The translations under genes and the position numbers were made by a program. Below, piece by piece: positions 13,802 to 21,271 of a stretch of DNA of 64,000 nucleotides. The notes under the pieces were generated by a model. That model did not search any database. It saw only the letters and a program-made list of their open reading frames with translations, and was not told the origin of the DNA. How positions within the stretch are numbered: position 1 is the first letter of the stretch; every line of letters begins with the position of its first letter. The stretch is from Rhodobacteraceae bacterium Water-Bin34 (GTDB lineage: Bacteria > Pseudomonadota > Alphaproteobacteria > Rhodobacterales > Rhodobacteraceae). The stretch is from contig FZLS01000008.1 of NCBI GenBank assembly GCA_900197625.1, forward strand, positions 1-64,000, given 5' to 3'.

Positions 13802-15211
13802 ATGTTAAAAAACAAAGACCCAAGTTTATATAATGAAGACTTGGCTCCCATTCCAGAAAAGAAACGTACTTGGGGTGCGTTTGAGATTTTTAACGTATGG
13901 TCTAACGACATTCAAAGTTTGTTTGGTTATACGCTAGCAGCATCTCTATTCATCTCATTTGGTTTAAACGGTTGGACAGTATTTGCTGCCATCATGTTGG
14001 CCGGTCTTTTTGTAATGTGGTTAGTCAATTTGATGGGTGAGCCAAGTGTTAAGTATGGTATCCCATTCCCTGTTATGGCTCGTTCGAGTATGGGGGTAAG
14101 AGGTGCTAACTTCCCGGCTGTGGCCCGCGGAATCGTGGCAATCTTTTGGTATGGTGCGCAAACTTATTTCGCATCAACCGCAGTATCACTATTAATTTCG
14201 GCATTAGCCGGAGGAAATGGTGAAGCAGTAATGCTAGGCATGAGTACAATCGATTGGGTATCGTTCCTATTCGTTTGGGCATTCCAAGTATATCTGTTCT
14301 GGAAAGGTATCCCTTGGATTACTAAATTCCTAAATTTCGCAGGTCCTTTTGTTTACGCAGTAATGATTGCTTTGGCTCTCACTATTTGGGTAAAAGCAGG
14401 TTCAGGACTTACTACAGAAATGGGTACAATCTTTGAAGGTACAGGCGAATACGCAGGTACATCTTTCTCAGCATTCGTAGCTATTGTAGGAACAATGATC
14501 GCTTATTTCGCAGCAGTTGTAATTAACTATGGTGATTTCTCACGTAACGTTAAATCACAGGCTGCAATGAAAAAAGGTAACTTGATTGGTTTGCCATTGA
14601 ATATCGCATTCTTTTCATTAATTACACTTATCGTTACTTCAGGTACTATTGCAATCTGGGGTGAAGCGGTCACAAGTCCAACTGATATTATTGCGATGGT
14701 AGATTCTTTACCATTGACTGTTGTTGCAGCGATTATGTTTTTCGTAGCAACTATCGGTATTAATATCGTTGCAAACTTTATCCCGCCAGCGTATGATATC
14801 GCTAATCTAATGCCTTCAAAAATCGATTTTAAACTCGGTGGTTTGATTACATCAGGTTTTGCTCTTATTATCGGTGGATTATGGGTATCAACTATTTCAC
14901 AGCTCGGTATCTTTGGGTTTGTTAATACTTTAGGAGCTGTACTTGCACCTATTTACGGTATTATGATGGTTGATTACTACATGCTTAAGAAAGGCAAATT
15001 AAACGTAGAACAACTATTCTCAGCTTCTGAAGATGGAGAATATTACTACGATAACGGTTGGAATAAAAAAGCTATGATCGCTTTTGTTGTACCAGCTATT
15101 TTCTCAGTAGCGACTGTCTGGGTAGGTTCATTGGCATTCTTGTCAGGTTTCTCTTGGGTAATCGGCGCTGCACTTGGTGGTTTAGTTTATTACGCAATTA
15201 CTAAAAAATAA
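13802..15211 (+). CDS. NCS1 family nucleobase:cation symporter
   Basis: The 469-residue protein has about 12 hydrophobic segments and is full length for the NCS1 (purine/pyrimidine permease, LeuT-fold) family. Family marks are LAPIPEKKRTWGAFEIFNVW at 14-33, FWYGAQTYF at 115-123 (Trp 116 and Gln 120 match the substrate-stacking Trp and the Gln of Mhp1-type transporters), NYGDFSR at 242-248 and NIVANFIPPAYDIANLMP at 321-338. It probably imports a nucleobase or related compound (uracil, cytosine, allantoin, hydantoin) with Na+ or H+; the substrate cannot be fixed. It is a single-gene unit with its own promoter, a strong AGGAG site and a terminator. A complete secondary transporter of this size is rare in a phage. 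Confidence 0.92.
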   Translation: MLKNKDPSLYNEDLAPIPEKKRTWGAFEIFNVWSNDIQSLFGYTLAASLFISFGLNGWTVFAAIMLAGLFVMWLVNLMGEPSVKYGIPFPVMARSSMGVRGANFPAVARGIVAIFWYGAQTYFASTAVSLLISALAGGNGEAVMLGMSTIDWVSFLFVWAFQVYLFWKGIPWITKFLNFAGPFVYAVMIALALTIWVKAGSGLTTEMGTIFEGTGEYAGTSFSAFVAIVGTMIAYFAAVVINYGDFSRNVKSQAAMKKGNLIGLPLNIAFFSLITLIVTSGTIAIWGEAVTSPTDIIAMVDSLPLTVVAAIMFFVATIGINIVANFIPPAYDIANLMPSKIDFKLGGLITSGFALIIGGLWVSTISQLGIFGFVNTLGAVLAPIYGIMMVDYYMLKKGKLNVEQLFSASEDGEYYYDNGWNKKAMIAFVVPAIFSVATVWVGSLAFLSGFSWVIGAALGGLVYYAITKK

Positions 15212-15219
15212 AAAAATAT

Positions 15220-15252
15220 GCGATAGCGAGTTAATTCTTGCTATCGCTTTTT
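15220..15252 (+). terminator. Rho-independent terminator after the transporter
   Basis: An 8-bp perfect stem (GCGATAGC at 15220-15227, GCTATCGC at 15240-15247) with a 12-base loop is followed by TTTTT. Confidence 0.9.
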
Positions 15253-15265
15253 AAGGATTTATGAC

Positions 15266-15484
15266 ATGATAAAACCAAATACAAAGTTTAATCTCGATAT
15301 AAGAGATATTGAAATCATTGAAGAAGCATTGAGAGCGAAAGCAGGTCGTAGAGGCATGTCTATTGCAAACGGTGAAACTTCAGCAAAATTAAAAGATGAA
15401 ATGCACGAGATACAAGAACTTCTTGGCAGAATACATCATCAAAAGAATTTTTATAAGCCAAAGGGATTTGTACCAGGCGGATAA
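15266..15484 (+). CDS. Small phage protein, unknown
   Basis: The 72-residue protein begins after AAGGATTTATGAC. It has an N-terminal motif FNLDIRDIEIIEEALRAKA that predicts a helix-turn arrangement, a central helix with KLKDEMHEIQELLGRIHHQ, and a basic Gly/Pro tail. The DIxIIEEALR pattern recurs in small proteins of marine T4-like phages, but no function is known. Its stop codon lies inside GATAAATA at 15480-15487, one base away from a T4 late box. Confidence 0.65.
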   Translation: MIKPNTKFNLDIRDIEIIEEALRAKAGRRGMSIANGETSAKLKDEMHEIQELLGRIHHQKNFYKPKGFVPGG

Positions 15485-15506
15485 ATATAACGTTACATTA
15501 AGTAAC
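15480..15506 (+). promoter_or_regulatory. Possible late-promoter variant and small hairpin
   Basis: GATAAATATAACG at 15480-15492 resembles TATAAATATAACG before hsp20. It is followed by a 5-bp inverted repeat GTTAC-ATTAA-GTAAC at 15492-15506. It could drive the gene at 15533. It differs from the T4 late box at the first base. Confidence 0.35.
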
Positions 15507-15532
15507 AACACACACAAACACAGGAGAATAAA

Positions 15533-15751
15533 ATGAGTAAAAACCCATTCGAAATTAGAGCTGAAATGCTACAGCTTGCTAAAGAATACATGGATCAACA
15601 ATACCATATGAATGTTCAATTTGCTGAAAGCATGATGGAACAGGGTAAGAAAACTATTGAAGATGTTAAGTCTTCTTACGAAATGTATTCAATGGATGAT
15701 CTAATGGAAAAAGCTAAAGAAATGTATAGCTTCGTTTCCAACAAAGATTAA
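15533..15751 (+). CDS. Small helical phage protein, unknown
   Basis: The 72-residue protein starts after CAGGAGAATAAA. The opening NPFEIRAEMLQLAKEYMDQQ is typical of a small protein conserved in marine T4-like phages, and the rest is predicted helical and Met-rich. It has no TM segment. It forms a short unit between a possible late promoter and a terminator, so it may be strongly and separately expressed. Its function is unknown; a virion-associated or scaffold-type role is only a guess. Confidence 0.7.
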   Translation: MSKNPFEIRAEMLQLAKEYMDQQYHMNVQFAESMMEQGKKTIEDVKSSYEMYSMDDLMEKAKEMYSFVSNKD

Positions 15752-15775
15752 TTCTAAATTAAATCAAACTAATTT

Positions 15776-15804
15776 AAAAGGGGGGTTTACAGCCCTCTTT
15801 TTTT
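15776..15804 (+). terminator. Rho-independent terminator overlapping a promoter
   Basis: AAAAGGGGG at 15776-15784 pairs with CCCTCTTTT at 15793-15801 (one G-U pair) around a short loop, followed by T residues. The loop carries TTTACA, which can act as a -35 for the promoter below. Confidence 0.75.
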
Positions 15805-15814
15805 ATGCTATAGT
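15786..15814 (+). promoter_or_regulatory. Sigma70-like promoter inside the terminator
   Basis: TTTACA at 15786-15791 and TATAGT at 15809-15814 are 17 bases apart. The gene at 15844 begins 30 bases downstream behind AAAGGAACGCGAA. Confidence 0.55.
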
Positions 15815-15843
15815 GATTCTAGTTAAAAACAAAGGAACGCGAA

Positions 15844-16059
15844 ATGTACAACGTTTTAAAAATCGAAAAGTTCTCAAGAGCAGCGATAGCAGAAGGTCGC
15901 ATCAACGGTGTTGATATTACAGTACCTAAAATTATTGCTACTTACGACGGTTATTTTTCGGCTAAAAAATTAGCTATGAAATTCAATAACATTCATAAAA
16001 CAGTTTGTGACGAGTACGGTTCAGATTATACTATTAGATATGAGGTAGAAGAATTTTAA
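15844..16059 (+). CDS. Small unknown protein
   Basis: The 71-residue protein follows AAAGGAA. It reads as a small alpha/beta domain (MYNVLKIEKFSRAAIAEGR, then VPKIIATYDGYFSAKKLAMKFN and a final YTIRYEVEEF strand), basic in the middle. It has no signal, membrane segment or metal motif. It is a single-gene unit between two promoters. No family was recognised. Confidence 0.6.
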   Translation: MYNVLKIEKFSRAAIAEGRINGVDITVPKIIATYDGYFSAKKLAMKFNNIHKTVCDEYGSDYTIRYEVEEF

Positions 16060-16068
16060 AAATAACGG

Positions 16069-16096
16069 TTGACATTTAGAATCAATACGGTATAAT
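16069..16096 (+). promoter_or_regulatory. Strong sigma70-like promoter
   Basis: TTGACA at 16069-16074 and a perfect TATAAT at 16091-16096, 16 bases apart: the only perfect -35/-10 pair seen in the window. The leader ends AAAGGACTATATTATG. Confidence 0.85.
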
Positions 16097-16127
16097 AGCT
16101 TTATAGTTAATTAGAAAGGACTATATT

Positions 16128-16466
16128 ATGAGTAATCAAATCCCATTCGGCATCAGCCTATCAGGCAAAGCAGAGTATACTTATTCTGAGTTGTGTAACT
16201 TCGTTGAATGTGCAGAGGGTATTGAGCCAAAATCTCTTGAAAAAGATTATGTTTCTTTTTTAGAGAACGTGCTAGCAGGTAAAGTTAAGCGCTCTACATT
16301 AGTAGATGTTGAAGTGCTAGAAACCTTTAGAGCTGATCTAGATAATCGAGCCGATATCGATTATAGAGAAGGACATTGGGACGACGAACCCGATATCGTA
16401 GCTGGTGGCAAATACTTTGCTAAAGTCGCAGAAAGACTTAAAGCTCATATAAAAAAATCAACATAA
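16128..16466 (+). CDS. Unknown soluble protein behind a consensus promoter
   Basis: The 112-residue protein is acidic and mostly helical. Segments include YTYSELCNFVECAEG, DYVSFLENVLAGKVKRSTL and an acidic stretch YREGHWDDEPDI before a basic C-terminal helix. It has the best sigma70-type promoter in the window and a UUCG-loop terminator, suggesting strong early expression as a single gene. Such isolated, strongly expressed small phage genes are often host-takeover factors, but nothing in the sequence shows this. Confidence 0.65.
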   Translation: MSNQIPFGISLSGKAEYTYSELCNFVECAEGIEPKSLEKDYVSFLENVLAGKVKRSTLVDVEVLETFRADLDNRADIDYREGHWDDEPDIVAGGKYFAKVAERLKAHIKKST

Positions 16467-16471
16467 AATTA

Positions 16472-16493
16472 GGGAGCTTCGGCTCCCTTTTTT
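16472..16493. terminator. Terminator between convergent units (UUCG loop)
   Basis: GGGAGC at 16472-16477, loop TTCG, GCTCCC at 16482-16487, then six T. It ends the rightward unit and lies against the 3' end of the leftward tape-measure gene, which could use it on the other strand with a weaker T tract (TAATTTT). Confidence 0.9.
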
Positions 16494-18495
16494 AGCTTAA
16501 CATGTGTGGCATACCAGTTATCGCAGGATCACCGCTAAAACCGCCACCTATATTTACAACATTAAGATCTGTCTTTGTTTTAGCACCTTGAACTGTTGTC
16601 ATTGTTGGCGACACGTTTGTTGGAGCATTAATACTTAAATGTAAAGGATGTGTACTACCAGCATCTTGTATAATTTTAAATGTATTCGGATCAATAGAAC
16701 CTGGACCGCCTGGTTTAAACGGTACTACGCCAAAGTTTTTCATAGCTCGTTTAGCGTTATAGTCATAACTACCCAAATCTCCTCCGCTAAACAGATGTCT
16801 TGTATCAGATATTGCATCTAACGCATTCATTTCGTGTCCAGTAGGAACATTACCTATCATGCCACGCAATCTACCAGAGCCATACGCTACAGGGTTAACA
16901 CTTCCTGTTAAAATTGTATCTACTGCAGCTTGACCACGTTGTTTATCTGCTGGACTTATTTCTTCTTGTAGTAACCATTTAACTACAATATAACCTAAAT
17001 AGTCTCCGCCGAAACCACCTAAAACAGAACCTACTAAACCACCTGCTGGAACAGTCAACCAAGCAAATGGTCCACCTAATAAACCAGCTGCGGCACCAGC
17101 TATCGCTCCACCACCTGCACCAATAATTCCACCAACATGACCGCCTATTAATGCTAATCTTTCATCTTCACTAACATCAGCCTCCATCATTGTCATTAAA
17201 ATAATTAGATCTGCGACTTTAAAAGCTACATTTAATTTAGCTAAGAAATCAAAAAGTCTAGTTAATAACTTTCTCATCCTTGGACTATTGAGTTTTTTAA
17301 GAGCTTCTTGAATATCAGAAGCTTTGACTTTTGCGTTAGGATCAGGAGCTTTGTTAGAGTTAGCAGCCATATAAGCTCCTCTATTTAATTCTCCAAATTT
17401 ACGTGGATCTCCTCTACCAATTACAGATGGAGTTCTATTAAAAGAATTTCCCATTCCGCCTTGCACTTTTTGATTTGCGTTAGGCCTATACGGTGATTCT
17501 GGTGATGTTGTATTAAAGTTAAATCTGTTAGGCCCCTGTGGTTGATTTAATTTAGGAGGTAATGACGTATCGACAGGCTTAGGAGTAACCGACCTAACAT
17601 CAAATCCAGAGTCCATATTGAATTTAGCGCCTGGGCCTAAATCATCGATGCTTGTAACAACCTTTGGTTTATTTAAATTGTCGAGTAACTTTTGGTTTGC
17701 TTTTACAATATCGGCTTGTTGTTTTAATATTTTCTTTTGATTATCAGACATCTTACTAGAGTCAATCTCATTCGCTTCAAGAAGAGTATTATTTCTTTTC
17801 ATAATTGCATTAGCAATTCTAATACTAGCCGCTGTAATAGCTAAACTAAAGGGAATTGATGCTACAGCAAGAAGTATTTTAGTAACAACACTATTACGAA
17901 CTTTATCAACGTCTTCTTTTAACGTTTTAAAAGTTGCATTCATATCTGCGATGTTTTCGTTCATTTTATCAAGGCTTGTCTTGAGTGATTTAGGATCAAA
18001 ACCTTTTAGAGATGTACCTATTTCACCGATCTTTGACTCTAGTGCAGAGAATGATCCGTTATGTCTTTCATCAATAAAACCTTTAAGAATGTTATAACCA
18101 GCTCCAGCAGCAAGCAAACCGCCACCCAATTTTGCAGCTCCGCCTAATATTCCTCGCATTGAAATCTTTTCAAGTCTATCACCCATCTTTTCGATGGCTT
18201 TATCTGTTCTATCACTAGTTTCTTTTACTACTGCAACTTTTTCTGATCTCTCTAAATCTGCGAAATCTGCTTCTTGCTTCATTCTCTCAGCATTTTGTTC
18301 TAACATATTAGTTTGTATTGCTAACATTTCTCTCTGTGCTGTAGAGTTTCTAGATATAGTATCAAATACTTTATCAAACTTTCTTAATTCTACCTTTACA
18401 GAACGAAGCGAATTCGTACCTGAGTTACGAATTAATTGACCTTCGGCTTTTAACCTGTCAATAATTGCTAATGTTTCTTCTGACATTTGAGCCAT
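16492..18495 (-). CDS. Tape-measure protein (tail length; gp29 role)
   Basis: The 667-residue protein has the build of a tape measure. It has a long charged helical N-terminal half (coiled coil about 1-100 and 160-280), a hydrophobic segment near 110-140, and a Pro/Asn-rich linker at about 290-390. A strongly hydrophobic glycine-rich stretch at roughly 460-530 (GGIIGAGGGAIAGAAAGLL) could insert into the host membrane for DNA entry. It lies directly downstream of a tail-chaperone pair with a frameshift site, the usual place of tape measures. It is shorter than many myovirus tape measures, which would predict a modest tail length. Direct homology to T4 gp29 is not obvious by eye. Confidence 0.7.
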   Translation of the reverse strand: MAQMSEETLAIIDRLKAEGQLIRNSGTNSLRSVKVELRKFDKVFDTISRNSTAQREMLAIQTNMLEQNAERMKQEADFADLERSEKVAVVKETSDRTDKAIEKMGDRLEKISMRGILGGAAKLGGGLLAAGAGYNILKGFIDERHNGSFSALESKIGEIGTSLKGFDPKSLKTSLDKMNENIADMNATFKTLKEDVDKVRNSVVTKILLAVASIPFSLAITAASIRIANAIMKRNNTLLEANEIDSSKMSDNQKKILKQQADIVKANQKLLDNLNKPKVVTSIDDLGPGAKFNMDSGFDVRSVTPKPVDTSLPPKLNQPQGPNRFNFNTTSPESPYRPNANQKVQGGMGNSFNRTPSVIGRGDPRKFGELNRGAYMAANSNKAPDPNAKVKASDIQEALKKLNSPRMRKLLTRLFDFLAKLNVAFKVADLIILMTMMEADVSEDERLALIGGHVGGIIGAGGGAIAGAAAGLLGGPFAWLTVPAGGLVGSVLGGFGGDYLGYIVVKWLLQEEISPADKQRGQAAVDTILTGSVNPVAYGSGRLRGMIGNVPTGHEMNALDAISDTRHLFSGGDLGSYDYNAKRAMKNFGVVPFKPGGPGSIDPNTFKIIQDAGSTHPLHLSINAPTNVSPTMTTVQGAKTKTDLNVVNIGGGFSGDPAITGMPHMLS

Positions 18496-18506
18496 GTTTT
18501 AAGCCT

Positions 18507-18668
18507 TTACTGTTCTTTTTGTTGTTCTACATAGTCAACTAACATTCCAAAATATAGGTCACGTTCATAAGGTATCATATTTTCTATTTCAGCTATTGAA
18601 TATTTATGGTGCTGCGCCAACATGAATATAACTTTGTAGTATTCAGAAAGAGTATTATGGAGCAGCAT
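18507..18668 (-). CDS. Tail-assembly chaperone extension (53-codon frame)
   Basis: The 53-residue frame (MLLHNTLSEYYKVIFMLAQH...) contains KYSIAEIENMIPYERDLYF, an IE-x-M-PyERD-type motif typical of short second frames of phage tail chaperones. Its ATG overlaps the stop of the gp26-like gene by one base (TAATG). It is also in the -1 frame behind a T_TTT_TTT heptamer, so it can be made as the C-terminal extension of that gene (fusion of about 287 residues), or by re-initiation. The start of the tape measure is 11 bases further on. Confidence 0.75.
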   Translation of the reverse strand: MLLHNTLSEYYKVIFMLAQHHKYSIAEIENMIPYERDLYFGMLVDYVEQQKEQ

Positions 18669-19369
18669 TACATAAAAAAAGTCTTCATACCCTCCATTAC
18701 GAAGGTTTGTTCTTTACCTTCTTTATTGGTATATTTCATTTCGTGTCTCATTATAGGCATTGTTTCAAAGAATTTTTGAATTCCAGCAACAACATCACTT
18801 GATACACCATCCATAAAGTTATCAATGTCTTTTTCGCTATAGTCTTTAAACCAATGTACTTCGTCTTCTGATGCGATACGTTCTAAACAAGAAGTCATAA
18901 CAAAGTAACTTGCCAATGGATCGTTTGGAGCTAATTCCTGAATTTTAATATACTCATCAATAGATGGATATTTTAAAAACAAAGTATACTCATCATTAAT
19001 CTGTATTTTATTAGTATGATTGTCGCCTTTTATAACTTCAACATCGTTCAAATCGAGTGTTAACTCTACTGCTTCTTCTGTATCAGGATCATTTATATTA
19101 AACTCAATTTGGTTATCAACAGAAACAGATCTAATCATCAGAATAATGTATTCTAAATCAAACATTGCTATCTGATCAACATCGATGTCAAGTAAGCAAT
19201 TGTTAACGACCTGTCTTGCAGCAATTATTTCTTGCATGCCATCATCAGATTCTTGTGCAACTAATAATATTTTTTCTTCTTTAACAGTAAATGGTCTATA
19301 CTTGATAGACTTTCCTGTAGAAGGAAGAATCATCTCTCGTATCGGTAATTCAATTTTTGGTAAACCCAT
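18668..19369 (-). CDS. 26: gp26-like baseplate hub / tail chaperone protein
   Basis: The 233-residue protein resembles the T4_baseplate (gp26) family. MGLPKIELPIREMILPSTG at the N-terminus is followed by a helical middle FDLEYIILMIRSVSVDNQIEF and an acidic C-terminal half. In phages of this type it acts before the tape measure in tail assembly. The 3' end reads ACT TTT TTT ATG TAA on the coding strand, a slippery heptamer directly before the stop, so a fraction of ribosomes should continue into the 53-codon frame. This gene is preceded by a 13-base gap from the tube-fold gene. Confidence 0.75.
   Translation of the reverse strand: MGLPKIELPIREMILPSTGKSIKYRPFTVKEEKILLVAQESDDGMQEIIAARQVVNNCLLDIDVDQIAMFDLEYIILMIRSVSVDNQIEFNINDPDTEEAVELTLDLNDVEVIKGDNHTNKIQINDEYTLFLKYPSIDEYIKIQELAPNDPLASYFVMTSCLERIASEDEVHWFKDYSEKDIDNFMDGVSSDVVAGIQKFFETMPIMRHEMKYTNKEGKEQTFVMEGMKTFFM
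18674..18680 (-). other. Programmed -1 frameshift site T_TTT_TTT
   Basis: Seven A on the plus strand give T_TTT_TTT on the coding strand, in the correct phase (ACT TTT TTT), three bases before the terminal ATG TAA. A -1 slip reads TAT GTA ATG CTG and enters the 53-codon frame without any stop. Confidence 0.75.
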
Positions 19370-19382
19370 AATCTATCATCCT

Positions 19383-20162
19383 TTAAAATATATTTTTTAT
19401 TTCATTAATTCTATTACTAATATTGTCGAAGTTATTAGTAACTTTCGTGTATTTGTTTACTGCGTCAGTAATTCCTCTAGGAACTAAATCCTGTCCTATC
19501 AACTGCCCAAAATCTCCAATTGCGTCAATAAGTCCAAGTATACCGTTTCCTCTACCGTATCTTGAAGTTGGACTACCAACTCTCTCACCACTAAATTGTA
19601 TTCTGTCGTATTGGAAACTGATAGGTAATGTGGAATAACTGTCATTCGCTTCCCAAGCTAAGTCAACATCTCCCAACATACCAGGAAATCCACCATCTAA
19701 AATAGTTTCGTAGTATTTTCCTGTAGTAAGGTAATCAGTAGAATAAGCTTTTATTATAATTCTACACGAGTATTCATTTTTATATCCGATTTCAAACGGT
19801 AACATACCATCTACTTCAGAAAAGTTTCCGCCTACAGTAGAATAGTTTACAACTCTTTGAGCCCAAGAATGAAAGAAACTTAAAATTTGATGATTTGAGT
19901 CTAACATAAAAATAGCTTGAACAGGCTCTGGATTAAGAGATGTTGGATACATTCTTCGTTGTTGACCTACTGCTTCGTAAGAATTTAAACCCATAGTAAT
20001 TCCTGGTATCGCTACGTTTTTACAAAAGAATGAAAGGTCTCTTGTTGTAACTGAAGAAGTGTTAACAGGAAAGTTAACAATTTGAACCTCGAATAACGAT
20101 TGCCGCATCGGACCACCGAGACGATCTATTTGTGATTTAAAATCTGATATTTTAAATGTCAT
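19383..20162 (-). CDS. Tail-tube-fold structural protein (gp19/gp54 family)
   Basis: The 259-residue protein has hallmarks of the T4 gp19 tube-protein fold: R-x-x-LFEVQIVNFP near residues 20-31, LSFFCKNVAIPGI around 43-55, then a beta-rich middle with VDLAWEANDSYSTLPISFQYDRIQF. The C-terminal 60 residues are extra and helical. It is longer than a plain tube protein (about 160 in T4), so a tube-initiator role at the baseplate (gp54-like) fits better. It follows GAGGATAAT as ribosome binding site and sits upstream of the chaperones and tape measure. Confidence 0.65.
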   Translation of the reverse strand: MTFKISDFKSQIDRLGGPMRQSLFEVQIVNFPVNTSSVTTRDLSFFCKNVAIPGITMGLNSYEAVGQQRRMYPTSLNPEPVQAIFMLDSNHQILSFFHSWAQRVVNYSTVGGNFSEVDGMLPFEIGYKNEYSCRIIIKAYSTDYLTTGKYYETILDGGFPGMLGDVDLAWEANDSYSTLPISFQYDRIQFSGERVGSPTSRYGRGNGILGLIDAIGDFGQLIGQDLVPRGITDAVNKYTKVTNNFDNISNRINEIKNIF

Positions 20163-20163
20163 A

Positions 20164-20769
20164 TTATCCTCTTATAATCTTTCTTGAGTCTTTAAAGACT
20201 TGAGCTTGAGTAGCACCAACAAAGCGTGCAGTTGGTAAGAATAATGCAACATCCCATTCTGTCGGATTGATGTACACTAAACGCGTTTTTAATTGTCCTG
20301 TCAAATAATGTTTAACGCACGGTTTAAACATTCTAAATTTAGATGCGCTATTCAGAATATCATAATTTAATTTTAGTTTCGTTGTTTCATTATAGTATTT
20401 GTTATTAGTGGTTTCATATAATGCATCCATTAACTTTGCTCTCAGAGGAGGAGGTAAATAGTGCATGTTTATACCAAGAAAACCACCCTTAGCTCTATTT
20501 ATTGGAAAAATCAGAGGAAAGCTGTCATAATATGGAAGAGTAGCTTTATGTTTTGGATCATACTGGAACATATACATATTCCCAAGCCTAAATCTATTTT
20601 CGTATCGATCTCTACCCATCTCTTTTATAATCCGTGTAGGATCTGCTTTAGACTTAGTTATGCCTTTAGCTTGTTCTCTGTACCATTCACGAGCCTCAGT
20701 AGTTCTAGCTGGCATTTGCCCAGAACGTACACCCTTTAAAAGAATATCATCAAATACTTTAGCTACCAT
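20164..20769 (-). CDS. Structural protein of unknown specific role
   Basis: The 201-residue basic protein is coupled to the gp4-like gene (TAATG overlap at 20769) and followed one base later by the tube-fold gene. Striking segments are FRLGNMYMFQYDPKHKATLP and FPLIFPINRAKGGFLGINMH followed by YLPPPLR, a pattern I associate with a conserved protein of marine T4-like phages without an assigned function. Operon position suggests a head-tail or baseplate part. No enzyme motif is visible. Confidence 0.6.
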   Translation of the reverse strand: MVAKVFDDILLKGVRSGQMPARTTEAREWYREQAKGITKSKADPTRIIKEMGRDRYENRFRLGNMYMFQYDPKHKATLPYYDSFPLIFPINRAKGGFLGINMHYLPPPLRAKLMDALYETTNNKYYNETTKLKLNYDILNSASKFRMFKPCVKHYLTGQLKTRLVYINPTEWDVALFLPTARFVGATQAQVFKDSRKIIRG

Positions 20770-21236
20770 TACTTCAAGCCCAATTCTGCTTCTGTGTAAA
20801 TATCAAACTGCCAATTTCTTTGAGCACAAAATGCTCTTGCAGCTTTCCATTTAGCTTCGTTAATTCCATACGTTTTTACCTCGTTGAGGTACCTTCTCGA
20901 TAATCTGCCAGTGGCAGTGTTTTTCTTACTTCTATCAGGCGGTTTGGTTTGTGCCTTAGGTTTAATTTCAATCATCAATGTCTTTTGTTCACCATTCGCA
21001 AGTTTTCTATGTAAAACTACATCAGGAAAATATCTATGCTTTCTTCCATCTATTGGAGAAACATAAGGAACCACGTATTCTTCACTTGCCCACCATATAA
21101 CGTCTGAATGTTCATCAACCCATCTAAAGAATTTAAATTCCCACATAGATCTATAAATTATCCGTGTAGGATCTCCCTTATACTTAGAAGGGTTCTTAGG
21201 TTTAAACCTACCACTATATGCCAAAACGTACTCCAT
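20769..21236 (-). CDS. 4: Head-completion nuclease-like protein (gp4-like, TnsA_N fold)
   Basis: The 155-residue protein matches T4 gp4 (150 residues) in size and motifs. SMWEFKFFRWVDEH is followed by IWWASEEYVVPYVSPIDGR, then HRYFPDVVLH and a MIEIKPKAQT block. The Glu in SMWEF, Asp in YFPD and E-x-K in IEIKPK form a restriction-endonuclease-like (TnsA N-terminal) active site. In T4, gp4 completes heads after packaging, presumably trimming DNA ends. It is first in the leftward late operon, 28 bases after a TATAAATA box. Confidence 0.85.
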   Translation of the reverse strand: MEYVLAYSGRFKPKNPSKYKGDPTRIIYRSMWEFKFFRWVDEHSDVIWWASEEYVVPYVSPIDGRKHRYFPDVVLHRKLANGEQKTLMIEIKPKAQTKPPDRSKKNTATGRLSRRYLNEVKTYGINEAKWKAARAFCAQRNWQFDIYTEAELGLK

Positions 21237-21243
21237 AATTTAG

Positions 21244-21251
21244 TATAAATA
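21244..21251 (+). promoter_or_regulatory. T4-type late promoter, rightward baseplate operon
   Basis: Exact TATAAATA (followed by G) 40 bases upstream of the gp48 ATG at 21291, which has AGAGATGGATTACC before it. Confidence 0.8.
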
Positions 21252-21263
21252 GAATTATACACC

Positions 21264-21271
21264 TATTTATA
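21264..21271 (-). promoter_or_regulatory. T4-type late promoter, leftward head/tape-measure operon
   Basis: TATTTATA on the plus strand is TATAAATA (followed by GG) on the minus strand, 28 bases before the gp4-like start at 21236. Confidence 0.8.
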
